Source: Lachnospiraceae bacterium
GTDB lineage: Bacteria; Bacillota; Clostridia; Lachnospirales; Lachnospiraceae
Direction of reading: 5' to 3'
Assembly (NCBI GenBank): GCA_017503735.1
Contig: JAFVSN010000053.1
Span: 1 to 64,000 of the forward strand
Length of the DNA stretch: 64,000 bases
A program made the position numbers and the translations under genes. Below, one piece after another: positions 8,539-17,259 of the stretch. Under the pieces are notes generated by a model. The model did not search any database. It had not been told where the DNA came from and saw only the letters and a program-made list of their open reading frames with translations. Positions within the stretch are counted from its first letter, which is position 1. Each line of letters starts with the position of its first letter.

Positions 8539-9786
8539 ATGGGAATGAATACGACACCTGCCTCCGAGCGGGTACATATCGCATTCTTCGGACGCCGGAA
8601 TGCCGGAAAATCCAGTTTGATCAATGCGATGACAGGACAAGAACTTTCGGTGGTATCCGAGGTGAAGGGGACAACAACGGATCCGGTGTATAAAACGATG
8701 GAACTGCTTCCCATCGGACCGGTAGTGATGATTGATACCCCCGGCTATGATGATGAGGGAGACTTGGGAGAACTTCGTGTAAAAAAGACACGTCAGGTAT
8801 TGAATCGCACCGACTGCGGTATTTTAGTAGTAGATGCCACTGTGGGAATGGGAGAGTGTGAAAGGGTTTTGGTGGCTTTGTTTGAAGAACGGAACCTTCC
8901 TTATTTGGTGGTGTGGAATAAGGCAGATGCCGAACCGGTACGAAAGGCCGACGGAAATCAGTCGGAACGGGAAGAAAAAAACGTATCCGGGGAAGTTCGG
9001 GCGCCTTTCTTTGTCAGTGCAAAAACAGGTGCCGGAATTCATGAATTAAAAGAGCGTATCGGTGTTTTGCTTCATAGGGAAGAGGAGAAGCGAAGCCTCA
9101 TTGCAGATAAGATAACTCCGGGAGATGTGGCGGTATTGGTGGTACCGATTGATGAAGCGGCACCGAAGGGGAGATTGATTTTGCCGCAACAGCAGACCAT
9201 TCGTGATATTTTGGATGCAGAGGGCATGCCTTTTGTGGTAAAGGATACCGGATTACAGGAAGCTTTTTCTGTACTAAGTAAGAAACCGGCCATGGTGATT
9301 ACCGACAGTCAGGTATTCGGGAAAGTAGCAAAGCAGGTGCCGGCAGATGTGCCGTTAACGTCTTTCTCGATTCTGATGGCACGTTATAAAGGTTTTTTAT
9401 CCGCAGCTGTTGAGGGAGTCCGGACGCTGGAAACTTTACGAGACGGAGATAAAGTGCTGATTTCCGAAGGCTGTACCCATCACAGACAATGCGGGGATAT
9501 CGGTACGGTAAAGTTACCGGCCATGATTCGGAAGTTTACCGGAACGGAGCCGGAGTTTGTGTTTACTTCCGGAAAAGACTTTCCGGAAGATTTGACAGGA
9601 ATACGTCTGGTAATACATTGCGGCGGTTGTATGTTGACGGAACGGGAACTTTCGTACCGAAAAAAAACTGCGGAGGATGAAGGTGTGCCGTTTACCAATT
9701 ACGGAATAGCCATGGCATTTATGAACGGAATCCTTGCCCGGAGTGTGGCGATATTTCCGGAGGTGGCAAATTTATTGCGTCGATAA
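8539..9786 (+). CDS. hydF: [FeFe]-hydrogenase maturation GTPase HydF
   Basis: GTPase and scaffold of 415 residues on which the diiron subcluster is assembled before transfer to the hydrogenase. The N-terminal Era/TrmE-like G domain has the P-loop GRRNAGKSSLINAM, the G3 motif DTPGYDD and G4 NKAD. The C-terminal cluster domain shows the HydF ligand set: CTHH (Cys-x-His) near residue 312 and HCGGC near residue 359. It completes the maturase trio. Ribosome site AAGGAGG, 6-7 nt before the ATG. Confidence 0.96.
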   Translation: MGMNTTPASERVHIAFFGRRNAGKSSLINAMTGQELSVVSEVKGTTTDPVYKTMELLPIGPVVMIDTPGYDDEGDLGELRVKKTRQVLNRTDCGILVVDATVGMGECERVLVALFEERNLPYLVVWNKADAEPVRKADGNQSEREEKNVSGEVRAPFFVSAKTGAGIHELKERIGVLLHREEEKRSLIADKITPGDVAVLVVPIDEAAPKGRLILPQQQTIRDILDAEGMPFVVKDTGLQEAFSVLSKKPAMVITDSQVFGKVAKQVPADVPLTSFSILMARYKGFLSAAVEGVRTLETLRDGDKVLISEGCTHHRQCGDIGTVKLPAMIRKFTGTEPEFVFTSGKDFPEDLTGIRLVIHCGGCMLTERELSYRKKTAEDEGVPFTNYGIAMAFMNGILARSVAIFPEVANLLRR

Positions 9787-9880
9787 AATAGCGGAAACGT
9801 AGAGGGCTTACGAATGCTCTGTCGGATGATTCATTCGAAAAAATAATTTAGTCAGAAAAGAAAACGGAAGGAAATGAAGT

Positions 9881-10840
9881 ATGAATATCGTTGTATTGGA
9901 ACGAAACAGTGTGGGACCGGATATCCCGGTGGATTGTTTTAGCGAGCTCGGAACCGTGACCTATTACAGAAATACCGTGACGATGGAAGAAGTCAGGGAA
10001 CGTGTAAAGGATGCGGATATCATTGTGGCAAACAAGTCACCTATGTGTGAGGAGAGCTTAAAGGAGGCACCCAATGTAAAATTGATATGTGAATTTGCTA
10101 CGGGTTATGATAACTGTGATTTGGCATACTGTAAGTCCAGAGGCATTCGTGTGACCAACGTAGTGGATTATTGTTCTGCCATGGTGGCGCAGCATACCTT
10201 TGCGTTGGTGTTGGCACTTTGCCAGAAGCTTCCTCACTACGATAACTATGTAAAATCCGGTACCTATAGTGCTCAGGACCGTTTTTCCAACTTTGATATT
10301 CCGTTTTATGAACTGGAAGGAAAGACATGGGGAATTGTAGGAATGGGAAATATCGGAAAGCGGGTGGCAAAGATTGCTACAGCTTTCGGCTGTAGAGTGA
10401 TATTCCATTCCGTTACGGGGAAGAGTACCGTGACGGAATATCCGCAGGTGGATAAAGACACCTTGCTTCATGAAAGCGATTTTCTTTCTCTCCATTGTCC
10501 GCTCAGTGATTTGTCCCGGAACTTTATCGACAAAGATGCTTTGGCAAAAATGAAACCGACGGCATATTTAATAAATGTAGCGAGAGGACCGGTGGTTAAT
10601 AATACGGATTTATACGAGGCACTGGAGGCAGGACAAATTTCCGGCGCGGGATTGGATGTACTGGAAAAAGAGCCGTTACAGCTTACTAATCCGCTCAGTA
10701 AAATAAAAGACAGCAACAAACTGATTATTACGCCGCACTTGGCATGGGGCAGTGTAGAAGCTCGTATGCGCTGCGTAGAAGGTGTATATGAGAACATTAA
10801 GGCATTCCAACGAGGCGAAGAGCGGAACGTGGTGATTTAA
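9881..10840 (+). CDS. D-isomer-specific 2-hydroxyacid dehydrogenase
   Basis: NAD-dependent 2-hydroxyacid dehydrogenase of 319 residues. The Rossmann nucleotide site is GIVGMGNIGKRVA. Catalytic residues are visible as Arg in NVARGPVVNN, Glu in LDVLEKEP and His in ITPHLAWGS, the standard Arg-Glu-His set. The sequence is closest in style to glycerate/hydroxypyruvate or phosphoglycerate-type dehydrogenases without an ACT domain; the substrate cannot be fixed from sequence alone. It is monocistronic, with a terminator 35 bases downstream. Ribosome site GGAAGGAAATGA before the ATG. Confidence 0.88.
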   Translation: MNIVVLERNSVGPDIPVDCFSELGTVTYYRNTVTMEEVRERVKDADIIVANKSPMCEESLKEAPNVKLICEFATGYDNCDLAYCKSRGIRVTNVVDYCSAMVAQHTFALVLALCQKLPHYDNYVKSGTYSAQDRFSNFDIPFYELEGKTWGIVGMGNIGKRVAKIATAFGCRVIFHSVTGKSTVTEYPQVDKDTLLHESDFLSLHCPLSDLSRNFIDKDALAKMKPTAYLINVARGPVVNNTDLYEALEAGQISGAGLDVLEKEPLQLTNPLSKIKDSNKLIITPHLAWGSVEARMRCVEGVYENIKAFQRGEERNVVI

Positions 10841-10874
10841 GCATTCAAAGGTAAAATACAAGAATCGGAAGAAA

Positions 10875-10919
10875 AAAACGGTATTTCAATGACGTACAGA
10901 GTCAGTGAGGTACCGTTTT
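10875..10919 (+). terminator. Intrinsic terminator between converging genes
   Basis: An outer stem AAACGGTA / TACCGTTT encloses an inner TGAC/GTCA hairpin and is followed by TTTATTTG. It serves the dehydrogenase gene and, read from the minus strand (A run upstream), possibly the glycosylase gene. Confidence 0.7.
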
Positions 10920-10950
10920 ATTTGTGTTTAAAAGAAGTGATGTGATAGTC

Positions 10951-11442
10951 TTAATTTTCGATGGAAACAGGTTTGATTTGTATCCAGGACGCTACTAATC
11001 GTTCCGCCGACCAGGCTGCATTAGCGGGAGAGGTGGAAGGCAGACAAACAGCTTCACGTCCGATTGTATCTTTTATATACTTGTTATAAAACTTTTCTGC
11101 GGTCTTTCCGTTTACGAAAATCGTCCGGATATCAGCAACGGATAAAATCTTCGTCAAGTCATTCGGAACCACATTTTTGATGGAACTGTCGGAACTCCCT
11201 TCAATATCGCAGGAAGCAATGACATCCCAAACCGCAATGCCGTGGGAGAGAAGAAAACACTTCTTTTCTTCAATCGTGCGCGGTTCCGGTACACCGAATA
11301 CCTTTGATGTCACCTTCCAAAAACGATTCTGCGGATGCCCGTAGAAAAACTGTGCTTCTCTGGATTTCACAGACGGAAAACTTCCGAGAATCAAAACCTT
11401 TGATTGCCGGTCAAACACCGGCGGAATCGGATGCGTAACCAT
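10951..11442 (-). CDS. DNA-deoxyinosine glycosylase / uracil-DNA glycosylase superfamily
   Basis: A 163-residue DNA repair glycosylase of the uracil-DNA glycosylase fold, closest to the DNA-deoxyinosine glycosylase (hypoxanthine-DNA glycosylase) group. Motif 1 is LILGSFPSVKSREAQFFYGH, the helix region HPQNRFWKV follows, and the C-terminal DNA-intercalating motif is STSPANA. These enzymes remove deaminated bases by hydrolysing the N-glycosidic bond. The start is set at 11442, where AAAGGAG lies 6 nt upstream; a longer frame to 11502 lacks a ribosome site and adds a non-homologous tail. Confidence 0.85.
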   Translation of the reverse strand: MVTHPIPPVFDRQSKVLILGSFPSVKSREAQFFYGHPQNRFWKVTSKVFGVPEPRTIEEKKCFLLSHGIAVWDVIASCDIEGSSDSSIKNVVPNDLTKILSVADIRTIFVNGKTAEKFYNKYIKDTIGREAVCLPSTSPANAAWSAERLVASWIQIKPVSIEN

Positions 11443-11519
11443 GGGGAGCTCCTTTCTGTGTGGTGATGTAGTGTATTGGAATGGAGGTGCTTTTATACAC
11501 AACAGTTTTAGTGCAAAAG

Positions 11520-12050
11520 TTAGAATTGTATGCCGAGCAGATTGCTGACATCTACAGAAATACGGATATATTTTTGGGTGAAGGTAACAGTATATTTTCC
11601 GTGTTTCGCAGTGCGAGGAATTGCACTTGTGTCAGTAATCTTAAAACCTTGCTTTTTCATGAGCTTATCAAACTCCTTATGAGAGGAATTCAAAGAAATA
11701 CCGTAAAACTCTACAGACGGGTCTGTAATATAAATGCTTGTAACTGCTTTTTTGGGGCTGGAATAATCGGGGAAAGCGGTGACCGTATAAATCACACAAT
11801 GTTCCGGGTCAATTGTCATTCCGTCTTCATCAAATGTCGGAACATAGCCCGTACCGTAATACTCTCTGCCTCCAAACAAACCGTACTTCTCCTGATAGCC
11901 GGAAAAATCAAAATCGTCAACATTCTCCCCAATCCAAAATTCCAGATTGGTTACAGGAAGATTCGGCTTGCGGTTCACAAAAACCAAAATACCGATGAGA
12001 ACGACAACAAGAGCCGAAACAAGAATAAGAATTTTCGTTGATTTCTTCAT
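11520..12050 (-). CDS. Membrane-anchored protein of unknown function
   Basis: A 176-residue protein, not recognised. One N-terminal membrane segment (about residues 7-25, ILILVSALVVVLIGILVFV) after a basic start (MKKSTK) indicates an anchor with a mostly extracellular, acidic and aromatic-rich domain. No lipobox cysteine, sortase motif or catalytic signature is seen. It follows the glycosylase gene in the upstream direction, on the same strand, with about 80 bases between them. It could be a small exported or stress-related protein. Confidence 0.6.
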   Translation of the reverse strand: MKKSTKILILVSALVVVLIGILVFVNRKPNLPVTNLEFWIGENVDDFDFSGYQEKYGLFGGREYYGTGYVPTFDEDGMTIDPEHCVIYTVTAFPDYSSPKKAVTSIYITDPSVEFYGISLNSSHKEFDKLMKKQGFKITDTSAIPRTAKHGKYTVTFTQKYIRISVDVSNLLGIQF

Positions 12051-12130
12051 AAACAGACCCCCTATAGTAATCGGTAAAACAGTATAACTTATTCTAACAT
12101 AGGGTAGAAGTGAAGTAAATAAAAAGATTC

Positions 12131-12195
12131 AGCGGGTACTGGGACGACGGTCGCGGAGCGGAGACCTTGGACCGTGGGCTAAGTCCTCATCCGCT
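12131..12195. other. GC-rich self-complementary element beside tRNA-Leu
   Basis: A GC-rich patch folds as nested arms: AGCGG/CCGCT (12131/12191), GGAC/GTCC (12142/12183) and ACGGTC/GACCGT (12147/12170), around a 17-base loop. No reading frame here has a ribosome site. It sits just beyond the tRNA terminator and could be a relic of a mobile element or a small structured RNA. Confidence 0.35.
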
Positions 12196-12200
12196 TCGGG

Positions 12201-12246
12201 AAAAAAGAAAATCCCCTGACAAATGTCAGAGGATTTTCTTTTTTCT
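12201..12246 (-). terminator. Intrinsic terminator of tRNA-Leu
   Basis: A long near-perfect stem: AAAAAAGAAAATCC and TGACA arms pair with TGTCA and GGATTTTCTTTTTT. It lies 5 bases beyond the 3' end of the tRNA on the minus strand; T and A runs on both sides make it bidirectional. Confidence 0.85.
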
Positions 12247-12250
12247 CCAA

Positions 12251-12333
12251 TGCGGATGGTGGGACTTGAACCCACACGATCGTGAAACCGGCAGATTTTG
12301 AGTCTGCTGCGTCTGCCATTCCGCCACATCCGC
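12251..12333 (-). tRNA. tRNA-Leu (anticodon CAA)
   Basis: Read on the minus strand, the acceptor arm GCGGATG pairs with CATCCGC. The D arm is GCGGAATGGCAGACGC. The anticodon stem-loop is GCAGA-CTCAAAA-TCTGC, so the anticodon is CAA, which reads UUG. A long class II variable arm with CACGATCGTG pairing and a GTGGG-TTCAAGT-CCCAC T arm complete the fold. The discriminator base is A (12251). CCA is not encoded, so it must be added enzymatically. Confidence 0.97.
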
Positions 12334-12435
12334 ATATCAACGATATTACCTCGCCGAACAGGAAATAGTTTACCATACTTTTTCCTGTTTGGCAAGATGT
12401 ATTTTCAAATTTTTGAGAAAAATTTATACAAATAA

Positions 12436-14283
12436 CTATTCATTCCCGGCATTCAGGTCAATATGGAAGAACTCCTCCAAATAGCGGGTGATGTATTCCG
12501 GACGTTGTTTTGCAAAGGAACGGATTCGTTCAAGATGTTCATCGGTTCTGGAAGCTCTGCCGTAAACATCGGGAACACCGGCGGTTTTCAGTTTCTTAAG
12601 GTGTTCAAAGTAGTATGATAGCTCGGCGTCCCGTTCACTGCACATGGTATCAAGCATGGCACATACCGCTTCATACGAAAAAGAGACATTCATATATTCC
12701 AGCATGTTATTGATAAAATATTGTTTGCAGTCCTCCCGTTTTAACAGAGCGGCAAGCAAAGGAGAGTAACGTTTATGGGAAGAGTCGCCTATCACTTCTA
12801 TGATATCATTTCGGATGGCACCTGCATCGTCGGTGGACTGGTAGGTGCCAAAGCCGATATCCGAATCGTGAAGAAGGAATCTCCATCGACCATCCATCTC
12901 GCCTTTACCGTATTCTTCCCCTTCTCCGGCGTAGTAACGGAAACAACGGTAATTTCCCTGAGGCCAGTCGTAGTTTGCAATATACATATTTATGGACATA
13001 TAATCAATGTAACTTTCCACATCCATAAGAGAGCAGAGTGCTTCGTAATTTTCATCTTTTGTTAAATCCAGTTTGGAATATTTTTTGTATAGTGTGTTGA
13101 ATTCTTTCGCTGCGTTTTTTTCAATCTCTTCGCCGGAAACGGATTTATAGGTATCGGAGCCTTCCAGTACCACGTATTCACCGTCACTTTTTCCGTTCCG
13201 GTTTTGAAAATATTTGTCGCAGTAGGCTTCATGAAGCCAATAAAATCCGTAGTATTCCCCGTTGATGTAAGCGAGGGCAGGAACTACAGCTTCATACCCT
13301 TGAAAACCGGATGCGGCCGCTAAACGCTGTACCAGCTCATCCCGGAGAAAGGCATTTTGAAAATCGTCACCGCCGTTACGGAGTACAAGCTTATCGTATT
13401 TGGTAATCGGTTTTGTACCATCTACTGTTGTAGAGCCGAAAACATCGGTAGAAAAAGAACCTTTCCCTGTTTCGTACTCTTTTCTGGCATAGAGTTTTAA
13501 GGACTTGACAGCACGTTTTCTGGAACTGCCGCCAAAGACCCGGGCTCCCGCGTGTTGTTCAAAAAGCAGAGAGCCGTCCGGAGAAAGTGCCTCGATATGT
13601 ACGGCACGCTCAGAGGTACGTCCACGTTGTTCATAATTGGTTCCGTATAAAATGCCGTCGGGACCGTCGGTTAACTCTGAGGGATTGCCGTTGATAGAAA
13701 AGACGATGGTGGAATAACGGGTATCAATGGATTTACTGAGGAAATAAGTATGAACATAGGTTTTCGAAGATGTTCCGTCATCATACCAAACCTTTGCACG
13801 AATGGAATAGACATTCGGCGTAACTTCTTCGGTGGTGGTAAGGAGAATCGGTTCGGAATAAAGTGTGTCGGTTTCGGTTGGTTCCGTTCCGTCTAAGGTA
13901 TAAGTAATGTATCCTTTTTTTCTTTCGGAGGAGACCGACAGTTCGATAGAAGTTGTATCGGTAAGAAAGTACCCGGCTTCGGAAAAACGCACTTCACCTA
14001 AGGTTCCGGCAGGAGGCGGAATCGGGGTTGGCGTGGAAGTCGGTGTAGGGGGTGGAGCAGATGTTGGTGCAGGAGTAAGAGTAACTTCTGTAACTAAAGG
14101 CAGCTCTTTTGTCGGAACCGGTTCCAGAGTGGTTACATAGGAAATGTTCGAGTGGACTACCGGGTATTTGGCTGGGGGCTCATTGGTTACAGGCACAACA
14201 TTACAACCCGCAGCCAATAAAAGGCTGCAGGCAAATGCCGGAAGCCACCGGAGAACTCTCTTTTTTGTGAGCTGTTGTAGCAT
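12436..14283 (-). CDS. CotH family lipoprotein with chitobiase-like N-terminal domain
   Basis: This 615-residue protein has a lipoprotein signal (FACSLLLAAGC, predicted lipidated Cys27), so it should be anchored outside the membrane. A Pro/Thr/Ser-rich linker (to about residue 94) leads to a beta-sandwich repeat of the chitobiase C-terminal type (ITYTLDGTEPTETDT). The rest is a CotH domain with LVLRNGGDDFQNAFLRDELV, GEYYGFYWLHEAY and LLHDSDIGFG. CotH in Bacillus is a spore-coat protein kinase with an atypical kinase fold; lipoprotein CotH proteins are also common in gut Clostridia, where they are thought to act at the cell surface. Kinase activity here is inference. It follows trkH by 31 bases on the same strand. 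Confidence 0.85.
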   Translation of the reverse strand: MLQQLTKKRVLRWLPAFACSLLLAAGCNVVPVTNEPPAKYPVVHSNISYVTTLEPVPTKELPLVTEVTLTPAPTSAPPPTPTSTPTPIPPPAGTLGEVRFSEAGYFLTDTTSIELSVSSERKKGYITYTLDGTEPTETDTLYSEPILLTTTEEVTPNVYSIRAKVWYDDGTSSKTYVHTYFLSKSIDTRYSTIVFSINGNPSELTDGPDGILYGTNYEQRGRTSERAVHIEALSPDGSLLFEQHAGARVFGGSSRKRAVKSLKLYARKEYETGKGSFSTDVFGSTTVDGTKPITKYDKLVLRNGGDDFQNAFLRDELVQRLAAASGFQGYEAVVPALAYINGEYYGFYWLHEAYCDKYFQNRNGKSDGEYVVLEGSDTYKSVSGEEIEKNAAKEFNTLYKKYSKLDLTKDENYEALCSLMDVESYIDYMSINMYIANYDWPQGNYRCFRYYAGEGEEYGKGEMDGRWRFLLHDSDIGFGTYQSTDDAGAIRNDIIEVIGDSSHKRYSPLLAALLKREDCKQYFINNMLEYMNVSFSYEAVCAMLDTMCSERDAELSYYFEHLKKLKTAGVPDVYGRASRTDEHLERIRSFAKQRPEYITRYLEEFFHIDLNAGNE

Positions 14284-14314
14284 GAGACAACACCCTTTCT
14301 CCCAGTATATTTTG

Positions 14315-15754
14315 TTATTTTTTCCAAGTGGCAGGATGGAACAGTACCATCATCGGAATGATTTCCAAGCGGCCTGCCAGCATGTCAAACATCAAGACAA
14401 ATTTAGACAGGGTAGAAAACTCCGAAAAGTTTCCGGTAGGACCCACTACATTAAGCCCTGGACCGATGTTATTTAAGGTGGCGGCAATAGATGTGAAATT
14501 TGTTGTCATATCAAAGCCGTCCAGACAAATCAACAGTAAAGAAACGATAAAAACAACAATGTATGCCATCAACAAGGTGTTACAGGAATGTACAACGGAA
14601 TGTTCTAAAACTTTGTTATCCATCTTCAGGACACGGATGCGCTTTGGATGAATCTGTTGCATCAGTTCTTTGCGCACCTGTTTTAAGTAAATCATAATAC
14701 GGGATACTTTGATACCGCCACCGGTAGAACCTGCGCAGGCACCGACAAACATAAGAACTACCATCAGACCTTTGGCAAATTGCGGCCAGAGGTTAAAATC
14801 GGCGGTAGCGTAACCGGTAGTTGTCATGATGGAAGCTACCTGAAATGCAACAGTCTGGATGCTTTCTCCTAACTTCCCTCCATCAGCCACAAGGGAAGTG
14901 GTAATTAGGACAACGGCACCAAGGAAAATAAAGAAATACCAACGGACTTCTTCCATGCGAAACGCATCCTTCACTTTTTTAATTAGGATGTAGTAGTAGA
15001 AGGAGAAGTTTACACCGAATAAAAACATGGAAACGGTAATTACGTTCTGCAAATAGGTGGAATAGCCTGCAAGGCTGTCATTCTTAATACCGAAACCACC
15101 GGTACCTGCTGCTCCGAAAGCGTGACATAAAGAGTCAAACAAAGGCATTCCGCCGCAAAGGAGGAAAATAACCGTAATAATCGTCATTACAAAGTAGATG
15201 GCATAAAGCAAAAATGCGGTTTGTTGCATTTTCGGAACCAGTTTGCCTACGGACGGCCCCGGGCTTTCCGCTTTCATCAGGTTCATGGTGGAACCTCCGG
15301 TCATCGGCAAAATCGCAAGAATAAAGACAAGTACACCCATACCGCCGATCCAATGGCTGAAACTTCTCCATAGTAAATTGGCGTGGGAGAGAGCCTCCAC
15401 ATCGGTCAGAATGCTGGAACCGGTGGTGGTAAGACCGGAAATAATTTCAAACAATGCATCCGGATAGGATGGGATATCGCCGGTCAGTACAAACGGAAAT
15501 GCGCCGATAGCACCCATAACAATCCAGCTTAAGGCAACCGCAATAAAGCCTTCCTTTGCAAAAAAAGTGTTTTTTTCGCTTTTGTGCATACGAAGCAGAC
15601 CGCCCCAAAGGATACAGACGGCACCCAGTGCGAGATAGATCAGGGCATCTTTTATTTCACCGTAAATAAATCCGGTCAGGGCAGGGGGAAGAAAGAATAT
15701 ACCTTCCAGTTGGACGACCCAGCCGATGATTTTTAAAATAATTGAATAGTTCAT
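14315..15754 (-). CDS. trkH: Trk/Ktr potassium uptake membrane subunit TrkH
   Basis: A 479-residue polytopic K+ translocating subunit built from four pore-helix repeats. Filter-like segments are visible as GLTTTGSS (LFEIISGLTTTGSSIL), GAAGTGGFGIKN, ATADFNL after MTTTGYA, and NNIGPGLNVVGPTGNF. It works with the cytoplasmic NAD/nucleotide-binding subunit TrkA encoded 22 bases upstream on the same strand, so the two form an operon. Ribosome site AGGAG lies 8 nt before the ATG. Confidence 0.95.
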   Translation of the reverse strand: MNYSIILKIIGWVVQLEGIFFLPPALTGFIYGEIKDALIYLALGAVCILWGGLLRMHKSEKNTFFAKEGFIAVALSWIVMGAIGAFPFVLTGDIPSYPDALFEIISGLTTTGSSILTDVEALSHANLLWRSFSHWIGGMGVLVFILAILPMTGGSTMNLMKAESPGPSVGKLVPKMQQTAFLLYAIYFVMTIITVIFLLCGGMPLFDSLCHAFGAAGTGGFGIKNDSLAGYSTYLQNVITVSMFLFGVNFSFYYYILIKKVKDAFRMEEVRWYFFIFLGAVVLITTSLVADGGKLGESIQTVAFQVASIMTTTGYATADFNLWPQFAKGLMVVLMFVGACAGSTGGGIKVSRIMIYLKQVRKELMQQIHPKRIRVLKMDNKVLEHSVVHSCNTLLMAYIVVFIVSLLLICLDGFDMTTNFTSIAATLNNIGPGLNVVGPTGNFSEFSTLSKFVLMFDMLAGRLEIIPMMVLFHPATWKK

Positions 15755-15776
15755 AGTCGAAACTCCTGTTTTAAAC

Positions 15777-17150
15777 CTATTTTAGCGGGTCATCCATAAT
15801 ATCCGAAATGTCCTGCAGTCCCATGTGTGTGGTAACAACAATCACTTTGTCGCCTTTTTGGATAAAATCGCGACCGGACGGGGTGATGATACGCCCTTTT
15901 CGCACGATACAACAAATTAAAAGATTTTTCTTTAAGTTTAGGTTGATGAAAGGGATATCCGTTACGGCACAATCGTCCTTTACAAGAAACTCCAAAGCTT
16001 CTACCTGATTATCCATAAGGCGGTACAAAGCTTCTACATTACTGCCGTAGGAATTGTTCTGGGAACGGACATACTGGAGAATGTACTCCGTGGTAATGTT
16101 TTTCGGAGAAATAATACTCCCAATCGGAAGGTCACTTATGATTTCATCCAGTTCCAGACGATTTACTTTGGTGATTTTTTTACAGTTTGTATTTACTTTA
16201 TTTGCATAGAGGGAAAGGAAGATGTTCTCTTCGTCTCCGTTGGTCAGGGAAACAAAAGCATCGGTTTGTTCGATGCCTTCCTCCAAAAGCATATCATGAT
16301 CCGTTGCATCGGAGTGGATAATTGTGGCCTTCGGCAGTGCTTCGCTTAAGAAATTGCAGCGATCGCGATTCCGCTCAATGAGTTTGACTTCAATTCCGGA
16401 GCGGAGCAACAATTGTGCAAGATAGTACGGAATCATACCGCCCCCGGCAATCATAACGTCACGGATTTCACGGATGGTAGCCAGTTTGCTTAAACGATAG
16501 AAACTGTTAATCTTTTCCCTTGGCAGAATAATGGAAATCGTATCACCTGCCATTAAGACGGAATTACCGTTTGGGATGCAAACCTGATGGTCATGTACTA
16601 GGATACAAATCAAAATCTCATGGTTGAATTTACGGGAAAAGTCCTGCACCTTCATGTTGTGAAGAGGAGAGTCCTCCGTAATGACAACCTGCATCAAATC
16701 TACTTTGCCGTTGGCAAAGGAGTCGATATCCATGGCATCCGGCACCTGAATAAGTTGTGCGATTTCGTGAGCAGCTGCAGATTCCGGGTTAATAATCATG
16801 GAAATGTCCATACACTCCTTTAAGTAGTTGATTTCGCGGAAATATTCCGGATTTCGTACTCTTGCGATGGTACGGCATTTGCTGGCTTTTTTAGCAAGCA
16901 GACAAGAGATGAGATTAATCTCATCCTGACCGGTAACCGCAATTAGAAGGTCTGCATGCTCGATATCTGCTTCGAGCAGTGTTAAAAAGCTGGATGCGTT
17001 TCCGACAACACCCTGTAAGTCCAAATTGGAAAGGGCCGGTTGTAAACGCTCCGCGGAATTATCAATCAGTGTAAGGTCATGTCCTTCTTCGTTTAACTGC
17101 TGGGCAAGAGCGTAACCTACTTTGCCGCAACCGGCAATAATGATTTTCAT
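15777..17150 (-). CDS. trkA: Trk system potassium transporter regulatory subunit TrkA
   Basis: A 457-residue peripheral membrane protein that gates TrkH in response to nucleotides. It is a tandem of two RCK-N/RCK-C units: the first nucleotide site is GCGKVG at residues 7-12 and the second is IAGGGMIPYYLAQLL at about residue 230. Each is followed by an RCK-C half (VDLMQVVITEDSPL and VEALEFLVKDDCAV). The start at 17150 has a perfect GGAAGGAG ribosome site; a longer frame to 17198 would add residues that precede the Rossmann strand without need. Confidence 0.95.
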   Translation of the reverse strand: MKIIIAGCGKVGYALAQQLNEEGHDLTLIDNSAERLQPALSNLDLQGVVGNASSFLTLLEADIEHADLLIAVTGQDEINLISCLLAKKASKCRTIARVRNPEYFREINYLKECMDISMIINPESAAAHEIAQLIQVPDAMDIDSFANGKVDLMQVVITEDSPLHNMKVQDFSRKFNHEILICILVHDHQVCIPNGNSVLMAGDTISIILPREKINSFYRLSKLATIREIRDVMIAGGGMIPYYLAQLLLRSGIEVKLIERNRDRCNFLSEALPKATIIHSDATDHDMLLEEGIEQTDAFVSLTNGDEENIFLSLYANKVNTNCKKITKVNRLELDEIISDLPIGSIISPKNITTEYILQYVRSQNNSYGSNVEALYRLMDNQVEALEFLVKDDCAVTDIPFINLNLKKNLLICCIVRKGRIITPSGRDFIQKGDKVIVVTTHMGLQDISDIMDDPLK

Positions 17151-17259
17151 AGAAAACTCCTTCCGTGTGTAAAATGTATTACTTCTACAGTGTACCATGA
17201 AACAGAGAAAATGTCACTAAGGAGATACCTTATATTTACAATGTATTAATAGAAGTTCA

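Noticed and set aside
12129-12395. Two overlapping minus-strand reading frames across the tRNA-Leu region
   Set aside because: They read through the tRNA gene and its terminator; the repeats of CGG codons come from the tRNA itself.
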